From Xiphydria camelus (Eukaryota; Arthropoda; Insecta; Hymenoptera; Xiphydriidae): 64,000 nt of DNA. The stretch covers positions 24,359,309 to 24,423,308 of the forward strand of contig OY783193.1 of assembly GCA_963678675.1 (NCBI GenBank). Reading direction: 5' to 3'. The position numbers and the translations under genes are program-made. The notes beneath the pieces are model-generated. The model saw only the letters and a list, made by a program, of their open reading frames with translations. It was not told the origin of the DNA and did not search any database. Positions 56,529 through 64,000 of this stretch are shown here, piece by piece (position 1 is the stretch's first letter; each line of letters starts with the position of its first letter).

Positions 56529-57533
56529 TCTATGCTATGGCTCTACGGTGGGACCTTCCTGGGAAATCGAGCGTCCGACGTAAGCCGTGTACATATGACT
56601 GCGTCAGTGTGTGTGTGGCGCTACTGCGCATACTACTCGCGCAAGTTGGATTATCTCAACGGGAAAACATTTTAGAGAAAAATGTTTAATACAAAACTTT
56701 AAGGATTTTCCCCTGGCTACCCAGTGGTCGTATTGGATTTGACCTTGACCGTGACCTTTAAGGTAATATCAAATGCCTTCCTAAACCGTTCATCCGATTG
56801 TGATGAAACTTTGGGGAATGGTTGGACGCATGCCCGCGAAGGTTTCTGAGTTAGTAAATCTTATACAGGGTGTTCAAAAAGTACCGGTACGGATGGTTAT
56901 TATGCCTTCCTAAACCGTTCATCCGATTGCGACGAAAATTTGGGGAATGGTTGGACGCATGCCCGCGAGGGTTTCTGAGTTAGTAAATCTTATAAAAGGT
57001 GTTCAAAAAGTACCGGTACTGATGATTATTATGCCTTCCTAAACCGTTCATCCGATTGCGATGAAAAGTTGGGAAATGGTTGGACGCATGCCCGCGAAGG
57101 TTTCTGAGTTAGTAAATCTTATACAGGGTGTTCAAAAAGTACCGGTACGGATGATTATTATGCCTTCCTAAACCGTTCATCCGAATGCGATGAAAATTTG
57201 GGGAACAGTTGGACGCATATCCGCGAAGGTTTCTGAGTTAGTAAATCTTATACAGGGTGTTCAAAAAGTCGAACTATACTTGACCTAAATTTGACCTCCG
57301 CTGACAATAAAGGTAACATGAAAAAAAATGGTCAAGGACACATTTGAACGTGAAAAAAAATTAATTTGACCTTGATATAACCTTGAAGGTCATGGTCAAG
57401 GTCAAATCCACTATGACCATTGCGTAGCCCGGGAAAAATACTAAAAGTTTTGTATTAAAAATGTATTTAAACAATGGTGGACGGACAAAATCAATCCACA
57501 ATCTACCCGTGCAAAGCCGGGACGGGCTGCTAG
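56529..57533 (+). mobile_element. Canonical-ended non-autonomous Helitron
   Basis: The 3' end is clear: hairpin CCCGT gcaaagccgg GACGGG-like followed by CTAG (57530-57533) and a T. The proposed 5' end TCTATGC after an A (56528) fits insertion between A and T but is less certain. No coding capacity. Confidence 0.6.
56773..57288 (+). repeat. Four 129-bp tandem repeats
   Basis: ATGCCTTCCTAAACCG begins at 56773, 56902, 57031 and 57160, exactly 129 bp apart. Units share 'ggttggacgcatgcccgcg' and 'cagggtgttcaaaaagtacc'. Confidence 0.95.
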
Positions 57534-58734
57534 TAAGTTATATTTTACCGCGTACGGAAACGAACTGCCGACGCTGTTCGTTTTGATACTGTACATTCTA
57601 GAACGAAATGATTCACAAGCAGATAAGAATCTCTTTGTTGCCAGGTAGAAATGGACACCTCAGGTACCGTCCCTTAACCTTCTTTCTAAACACCTTTTGT
57701 GAGGAAAAGCAGATGTTTCGCGTTCGTTAGAAATCAATATATTGTAATGTTATATATTTTTAAATGCTTTAAATATATTAGAGTATTAAATTATCAAGTT
57801 AGAATGAAAATTAAAAAATTTAACAATTTCATAATGAAAAAAAAAAGACGCGAGTCCAGCACGCTATCAGTATAGCTATACTCGGCTTCTTGACAATAGA
57901 TAAAATAAACTTGCCTATAAGGTACGCGGCTAACTTGTCAGTGCAGTCACGGAGCCTTAATGACGTGCAAACACTTCGTAAATTTATTGTGAATGCACTG
58001 TGTCTTCATAAGATTTTTAAATTATAAAATAACAAAATTGATATAATAATGATGTTTCAAACAGTGCAAATTGTATCGAATTATTCCATAAATAATGAAT
58101 GATTAATTATCATAATCGCTATTGTTTTGGAAAAGAAAGTATCAAATTATTTTATAAAATTTAATGAGAAGAACCTTCGAGAGCAGTCACTGTCATGTTC
58201 GGTTTCTATATATGACTGGAGTTGACCAACACCAATTGAAGAGTCGGTGGCTCAATTGGTAGAATGCCAAAGCATTCTAGTCCAATCAATGGGGAGCTAA
58301 AATGGGGTCTACCTTGCATTAAATCGGGGAGTTTTGAAATTTGGTATGTTAGTTCAGTTTTACGTCCTGAACGACATATTAAGTTTGCGACATCGTACTG
58401 TCCTGGGAAATCAGTTTTTTGGCATTATCTCCTTTTCGGGCGCTTCCATCCAAAAAGTATTTATTATAAAAATTGTAGAGGACTAAATTCTCTGCAAGTT
58501 TTGTCTGAAGCATTTTTCTATTAAATGAATGGTTTCTGAGCTATATTATGTCAAAGTGGGGCATATTTCTTAAAATCGCAAAAACGCGCCCTTTTCAGAG
58601 GAAATTGCACTTATTATTTACGAATTATCTACTAGTAATCAATTATACTCGTTTCCCCACCACCACGAGGTAGTGTAAAGGCGCGTTTTTTTTTATTGTG
58701 GTTTCCCCAGTAGGCCTACTCCGCAAGTATCGTT
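57534..58734. other. AT-rich, SINE-like fragments only
   Basis: 57845-57960 is an inverted copy of 53490-53565. At 58243 'ggtggctcaattggtagaat' resembles a tRNA A-box, but no B-box follows. No coding sequence recognised. Confidence 0.45.
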
Positions 58735-60090
58735 TTAAACTATTTTTAATCGTTTGGATGTTCTGAAAGGACCAGGTTGATCAATGTCAATTTCTGGGAT
58801 TGGATGAGTGTCATCGTCCTCCTCGATATCCTCCTCTTCGGCAGCCTCTTCAGTATCTTCCTCTTCCTCACCATCTTCAGTAGCGAAAAGATAGTTAATG
58901 GCGGTCCGGGTTTCATCTTTGGTTTCCTCTTCAATCGAAACTTCGATGATATTTTCACAGTCTCCATTGCAGTACATGCAAATGATGGAGCATTTCAAAC
59001 CCGCCTTTCTACAACCACATGCTGGACCACATCCTTTTTTGCATCTGCAAGAAATGAATTTGAGGAGTGCTTCCGGAGCAGGATCTGTAGTTGTTGTCAC
59101 TGGAGTGAGTCCAGTCTTACTCCTCTCCCATCCCCATTGTTCCGGATTGATGTTTATATCGTACCAAGCCTGAACTTGATGATAAGTTCAGAGAGAATGC
59201 TGTCATGCAGCTGCTGCTGTGGGTGGAAGTGAGGCAACATTGAACTTACTTTTGGTGACCGATCTTGTGAACTGTTGGTATCGGAGAAAATTCAAAGATG
59301 TTGTTTCCTGTCGAGCCCCATACAATGTGGCCAAGAATTGTTCTCCTGCCGCAGCTATAGAGAGAGAGTGTCAAAATCTATATCTCTACTTCTTTAAATA
59401 CCTGTACAGTCCGATGCAATGCTTTGGACTTTTCGAGAACATTAAAGAACTTGACCTTTCCTTGGTTGAAGATCGCATAAGTAGTATCGCAGCCACTGAA
59501 TGCGTGCAAAAATAGTACGGTGTCTACCACTGCTTGTCCACCTTGCAAACTTTGTGAAGAAAAAACTACTTCTGCGGTCTTTCCCTTGCCCGATTTCAAA
59601 AAATAAACATTCGGATGCGCTCTCGCTAGTGCTGTCAGAAGAACGAGAAGGTCGGTGTCTTCTCCTATAACAAAAACGGAATCAAAAGACGAGGCCATAT
59701 TGATCGCTGTCCTCGCGATCATTGGGTCTGCTGGACAATGAAATTTGAGGCCTCAAATCTCTTCTTTAATATTGAAATAAGGTGGCTCTTGTTCGTGTCG
59801 TTGGCCAGAAACTTTGCCTGCGCAAAAGTTGCGATCATTGACTCATCGAAAAGCAGGTCCGCGGAAGTATGCTTTTTTGATCGCCGAAGTCGTTCTGCAC
59901 TCTTCGTATTCTTGTTTTCTGCGTCAGCTGGGTAGCCATCGAATACGATTACTGCGTTTAAACCATAGTGTCGTTCCACGTACTGGACGTAATTCTTGCA
60001 AGTTGCTGCAAAAGATTGGTTTCGATGCCAGACAACTCTGTGTAGCAGAAATCCACCATCTATAACGTGAGCACTGTTTCCGAATAGTGT
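58735..60090 (-). pseudogene. PIN-like plus CXC-domain transposon-associated protein
   Basis: Minus-strand pieces in order: VIDGGFLLHRVVW and VERHYGLNAVIVFDGYP (60080-59925), ESMIATFAQAKFLA, then after a frameshift VFVIGEDTDLLVLLTAL and FLHAFSGCDTTYAIF (59680-59480), a broken middle with ATLYGARQETTSLN, and finally a CXC (tesmin/TSO1-like) block CRCKKGCGPACGCRKAG with LKCSIICMYCNGDCEN (59055-58945) plus an acidic tail. The acidic residues in VFDGY, GEDTD and SGCDTT suggest a PIN/FEN-like nuclease fold. The family is common in ant and other arthropod genomes; function unknown to me. At least three breaks. Cut at its N-terminus by the Helitron-like end at 60094. Confidence 0.6.
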
Positions 60091-60093
60091 ATT

Positions 60094-60300
60094 GAAGTGA
60101 AACTTTTATGCTGAGGGTACTAAAATCGCGCGCCCGATACGACGCGTCCGTAACGAAACCCACACACTCCAGCGCTTCCGACCGTGACTCACTCATACAG
60201 CGCTCTCGACCCTGCTCCAATACACCGCTCTCAACTCTGCCCCATTCCACCGCTCTCTACCGTACGTAGACGCCGTACCGTCTTTCGCCTTTGCCAGGCA
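60094..60300 (+). other. Helitron-like 5' end
   Basis: GAAGTGAAACTTT then 'tatgctgagggtactaaaatcgcgcg', the same end as at 25906 (inverted sense at 25546), 37900 and 55013. Confidence 0.55.
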
Positions 60301-60484
60301 AAGCCATGTGTCGATTTTGCTCATTATTATCGCAACCTCATTGTCAATAAAACGCACTAATCTAGATATCATCTGTACATCGGTCGCAACAGCGAGGCAG
60401 GCGGTATGTTTTGGTGAATGGCGGTTACGAATGCGTTCGCAGTCCCACACATTTCAATCAAAACTACCTCTCAGTGTATCTAAT

Positions 60485-60690
60485 TGTAAACCACGGCTAC
60501 ATCACGGAATTACTATATCTCTTTGAATCCAATATAATCACCAGTAATATTGTGAGTGCAGTGTTACATCATTTCAACTAACCGATACGGTTTAAATCCA
60601 CCACTCTACGTTTTCGGTCACTATTCGTGTCACGCAGTAGTGCCTTCGGGATTTACGAGCTCGAGGAGATCTACTCTTGATCGCACATGT
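60485..60690 (+). repeat. Diverged BEL LTR relic
   Basis: 'gtgagtgcagtgt', 'cgtgtcacg', 'cgggatttacga' and 'gaggagatctac...gatcgcac' occur in the same order as in the last ~250 bp of the BEL LTR (31570-31760), with many changes. Confidence 0.65.
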
Positions 60691-61093
60691 TATAGTTATT
60701 AACTTGAAACTGAAGAAAAATAAGGCAAAAATCAATCGCTGTTTAGACTATGCAGAGGGGGTCAGGTTTGTGTTGCTCGAGAAGGTTTCTTCGGGCGATG
60801 GAAGCTATTGTTCGTATTATGAGGCGACGCTGTGTCGCACCTCCACTAAGAGGACTGTTTAGTCTCTCCATAAATCCAGCGTTTAGGACCCTTTTTTGGG
60901 TGTATCCGTAAGATATATGAGAAGCCAGACTAGAGGGCGCAGAGTTACCTATGAGTTGTTTGTATTTCGTTTGCACACTTTCAGTTTTCCGGATTTTACC
61001 GCGTCGAGTTGCCGGCTATGCGGAGCTCGTGTATCCGTGCGATCGGAGTCGTGATCTTTCTCGAGTAACCACCGTGCATTACTGTACATTCTT
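60691..61093. other. No identifiable feature
   Basis: No repeat partner or coding signature noticed. Confidence 0.4.
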
Positions 61094-61118
61094 TTGTGTG
61101 TGTGTGTGTGTATGTGTG
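61094..61118 (+). repeat. TG microsatellite
   Basis: About nine TG units with an interruption near the end. Confidence 0.9.
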
Positions 61119-61129
61119 GGTGTATTAAT

Positions 61130-61350
61130 TTATAACAAAATACCTAAAACTGATGCAGAATTAAGTCGAAAATGGAGAGAGAAAATTAAATTAACACAAT
61201 CAAATATTGCTATATCTGCTAATGCAGATCAACACCAGTCCCAAACCCTGGAGAATGTAACAGATTTTCAAGTCCCTGGAGGATCCAATATCGGTGAAAA
61301 TACATCCAGTGAATATGATATTCCTTACACTACATTTTGTGCCCATAAAA
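61130..61350 (+). pseudogene. Possible Helitron ORF N-terminus
   Basis: Frame with KIPKTDAELSRKWREKI, similar in type to the KCKEYRERQ start of the other Helitron-like copies, followed by polar sequence and then directly by the 3' hairpin. Start codon lost. Confidence 0.35.
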
Positions 61351-61354
61351 AAAC

Positions 61355-61572
61355 ACAAAACGTGTGGCCGCCACACGCGGAAGAAGTGAAACTTCGATAT
61401 CAGTTTCTCTGAATTTGATTCCGGTGGTATTAGTTTCAATTGGCTCTACGAAGAAGCATTGTAAAAGACTTGTATAGAGCCAATTGAAACTAATACCACC
61501 GGAATCAAATTCAGAGAAACTGATATCGAAGTTTCACTTCTTCCGCGTGTGGCGGCCACACGCGTTTTGTGT
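61355..61572. repeat. Second tail-to-tail pair of Helitron-like 3' ends
   Basis: CGTGTGG ccg CCACACG hairpin and GAAGTGAAACTTC (61383-61395) recur inverted at 61528-61565. The 130 bp between are palindromic ('caattgaaactaatacc' arms). Confidence 0.88.
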
Positions 61573-61679
61573 TCTTTTATTTTACAACGATCTATTTTGT
61601 TGTTTGGCAATATGTTTATATGTACTCGAAAGAGCTCTTTCTGCTCTACAAAAATGTTATAATTGTTATTTCGAATAAT

Positions 61680-61890
61680 TAAATTTTTTATTATTTTTCT
61701 GGCTTAGAAATGGAATATCCAGGGGGCAAAAATCAGCAGTTTCGACATCTGCTTTTCTTTGCTTTTCATCGAGGTCAAAAAACTGCCGTATACGGAGATA
61801 TTATAGGCGAGTCTTTTTGATAAAAAAGATGTCGAAAATTCTGATTTTTCCTCCTGGATATTTCATTTCTAAGCCTGAAAAATAATAAAA
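61680..61890. repeat. Fold-back element, second copy of 24926-25126
   Basis: 'ggcttagaaatggaatatcc' near 61700 and inverted near 61860. Confidence 0.65.
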
Positions 61891-61893
61891 AAT

Positions 61894-62514
61894 TGTTATT
61901 CGAATAAACAATTATAACAGTTTTGTAGAGCAGAAAGAGCTCTTTCGAATGAATATAAACACTTTGCGGGACAGCAAACAAATCGTTGTAAAATGAAAGA
62001 AAATAAGAGAAAACACTCGTAACTTATTTTCTAACCCAATAGCATCGCGATCATAAATACTTCGTCAAACTAGGGTTCATCTCGCCATCAGCGAAGCAGT
62101 ACATTTCGGCGAATCCAGGCTGCTAATGAGTTCGCAGTCCCGCACCTTTCCTGAAAGGGTTAATTACTGGACGAATCGGAATGAACCTTTGCCGAAATAT
62201 TCGGTTATCTATTGAAATCGTCATTTCTCTCCTTTACAAAGCTGAATGCATTTCGAATGCATTCGAAATATAGCGGTATCTGCGAGAAGTGGTTCATTAC
62301 AATTCGTTCGGTAATTAGCCTTCCGGGAAAGGTGCAGGACTGCGAATACATAAGCAGTCCTTGTTTGCCGAAACGTACCACCCAAACTGCGTGCACTATA
62401 ATGTGCACTATAATAGAATTTGTAATGTATGTGAAATTCTGAGAAACAGCGATTAATGTTTTATCACTGTCAAATTTGGAAGTAAAATTCCTTGATTCCG
62501 TTTATGATTTTCTA
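61894..62514. repeat. Inverted copy of the 21610-22230 repeat
   Basis: Mariner-type end 'ttattttctaacccaa' at 62023-62038 inverted relative to 22085. High identity throughout. Confidence 0.8.
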
Positions 62515-63284
62515 GGAAGGGTCTCGCCGTATTTCCATATGAAAAATGCCCCGGCACTAATTAACTTCGTTAAACCTTTTATTTATTGCTTTTTATCCAA
62601 AATACCTCCACAACTAATTTCAGACCGCTAACTTCACGTACAAGGGAAATAGGGGGTTAACAACAATTAAAAAGTTACTATTTTTTTTCTCTGGAACTAT
62701 AAAAGATATCAAAGTCGTTCAAAAACTAAATTGCAGGTCTTCGTGAGTAGTATATTATATATTTTTCGACGGCATAAAAGCACTGTTTAAAGGTGTAAAT
62801 TTAAAAAAATAGTTTTTGCAATGGAAAATTTATAACAATTGCTGGAAATACACCAACCAAAAAAATCATATAGAATCATCAATTAGTGAGCTGTTATATA
62901 AAAAAATGGTCAAATAGTTTAATTTGGTGGAAGACAGTAAAAAAATTGAAAAACCTTTAACGCGTTCACGCCGGCGCAGCGCGGTACTCATTGTCAGTGC
63001 CAGCGTGAACGTGTTAATTCATATTATATTATGTATATTTATTTATTTATTAATTATGTATGCACAATATCTATATTGTTTTATAATATACATAATATAC
63101 AATAATGTGTACAAAAAATAAATAATTCGTATGATTTACATAATCTTGGTAGATGAGTTGGTTACATCAAATATAGTGGTAAATATTTCGGCAGGTCTAA
63201 CGATTTTAGATTTTTTCGATTTAGCGGATACGTGACTAATAATAAATTATAGCAGCTATATGCGAACTGCATCCTACTGTCCTA
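62515..63284. other. AT-rich, contains only the TTAA-flanked mini-element
   Basis: No coding sequence recognised; see the 62961-63013 entry. Confidence 0.45.
62961..63013. mobile_element. 53-bp piggyBac-type mini-element
   Basis: CRCGTTCACGCYGGC ends in inverted orientation directly between two TTAA sites (62957-62960 and 63014-63017). TTAA duplication is the piggyBac hallmark. Confidence 0.55.
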
Positions 63285-63945
63285 CTATCCTAAATCTATT
63301 AGGCACGTTGAAGAGAGTTTTATGTACGGTTTTTTACGGCGATTTAAACTTTGCGTTTCAACCACTGTTTGCAAAGTATTTTGCTGGACTGTACGCTCTT
63401 TCATATAATTAACTATTTCGTCGGCGAATTCCCGATCAGAATTAATCCTTTTTAATAATAACTTGTTGTCTACTTTGTTATGTAATAATCGAAATTTTTG
63501 GCCTATGGCTCCATGAACAGCCTCGACGACCCACCTTACCTTGGTAACCCACCGCGAAAAATTTTCTTCTTCAGTTGTTAATTGTGCACGATTACTCTTA
63601 AGAGCGGTCATAAAAACCTTATATCCTAGATTTTCCATATTCTCTACAGCATCACGAAAACCTCGATTAACAAAGCAGAAATCACCACGTTGCAAAAGAG
63701 ACTTTAATCCATTTTCTAAAAAGATTTTCATTATAGAGGCATCATTCATTGTACCGTTGAATGGTCCTGCTATATTAACTATATAGCCATTTATTGTGCA
63801 GATGGTGAAAGGTTTACACAGTGGAACTTTTTTTTGTCTGGTATAAGATTTTCGTTGATAAGCATTATTTCGACTTTTTTCATGTCTAACATACGTTCCA
63901 TCAAATATTAATGCCAATGTAGATTTACCAATATCAAAAAGTCAT
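63285..63945 (-). pseudogene. DDE_Tnp_4 transposase, N-terminally truncated
   Basis: Open from about 63945 to 63285 with IFDGTYV, KPFTICTINGYIVNI, CFVNRGFRD and VRWVVEAVHG, the order seen in DDE_Tnp_4 (Harbinger/IS5-like) transposases of invertebrates. Counting from 63917, D6 and E132 are present, but the residue at the second aspartate position is N84 (NRGF instead of the usual DRGF). The N-terminal DNA-binding half is missing: at about 63945 the frame runs into an unrelated repeat. It probably lacks activity. Confidence 0.75.
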
Positions 63946-64000
63946 TTCTCCCCTTTACAAGCTGACTTAGCATTCGAAATATAGCGGTACCTATCTATTA
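63943..64000 (-). repeat. Fragment of the 61894-62514 repeat
   Basis: 'gtcatttctcccctttacaa' to 'atatagcggtacct' matches 62219-62283 with a short deletion. Continues beyond the window. Confidence 0.75.

Noticed and set aside
58240..58285. tRNA-like start 'ggtggctcaattggtag'
   Set aside because: No B-box or 3' half follows; at most an old SINE head.

Overview
This window looks like repeat-dense, TE-nested DNA from an arthropod, most probably an insect. The evidence is the mix of families: BEL/Pao, Ty3/gypsy with an env-like gene, mariner, Harbinger-type DDE and Helitron remains, together with many AT-rich fold-back elements. I found no convincing intact host gene and no functional tRNA or rRNA gene. 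Almost every longer reading frame belongs to a mobile element, and nearly all are broken.

Layout. Positions 1-5461 form a 4.8 kb near-perfect inverted repeat (centre 2419), built from older, diverged inner palindromes, followed by a fold-back element. Positions 5462-9290 hold a 233-bp MITE with a 4-bp target duplication and a frameshifted transposase-like gene of an unclassified family. Positions 9287-18480 hold two sister 1.3-kb Helitron-like elements flanking a mariner-like relic that is split by a decayed gypsy element (11654-16735, minus strand, tRNA-Pro-type primer site). Positions 18480-27060 are a patchwork of palindromic elements, GC hairpin arrays and a Harbinger-type MITE whose empty site is present elsewhere in the window.

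Positions 27067-37508 can be read as one fold-back element whose ~750-bp inverted ends are made of a 139-bp satellite. It contains an internally deleted mariner (29407-30324). A very young BEL/Pao element (30717-36883, LTRs differing at only 3 positions) is inserted into its right end. That BEL element has no reverse transcriptase or integrase and carries about ten tandem copies of a segment resembling the BEL protease active site; only the last copy keeps the D-x-G-S signature.

Positions 37900-43650 are AT-rich, with two arrays of alternating GTCTT/AAGAC motifs around a small gene fragment, plus MITEs. Positions 43653-53450 are a 9.8-kb errantivirus-like gypsy element (minus strand) with a single-frame gag-pol and an F-like env. 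Env has one nonsense codon and is split by a 1.9-kb long-TIR element. Its leader carries ten exact 18-bp repeats, the same place where Drosophila gypsy carries its insulator.

Positions 53450-64000 hold SINE-like fragments, a Helitron helicase relic, nested MITEs, a canonical CTAG-ended Helitron with 4 x 129-bp repeats, a PIN/CXC-type pseudogene, a BEL LTR relic, a 53-bp element between TTAA sites, and a DDE_Tnp_4 transposase with a changed catalytic residue.

A recurring 13-bp palindrome (GAAGTGAAACTTC and variants) occurs at about 13 places and marks the ends of the Helitron-like elements, often next to a short GC hairpin. Two pairs of these ends face each other tail to tail.
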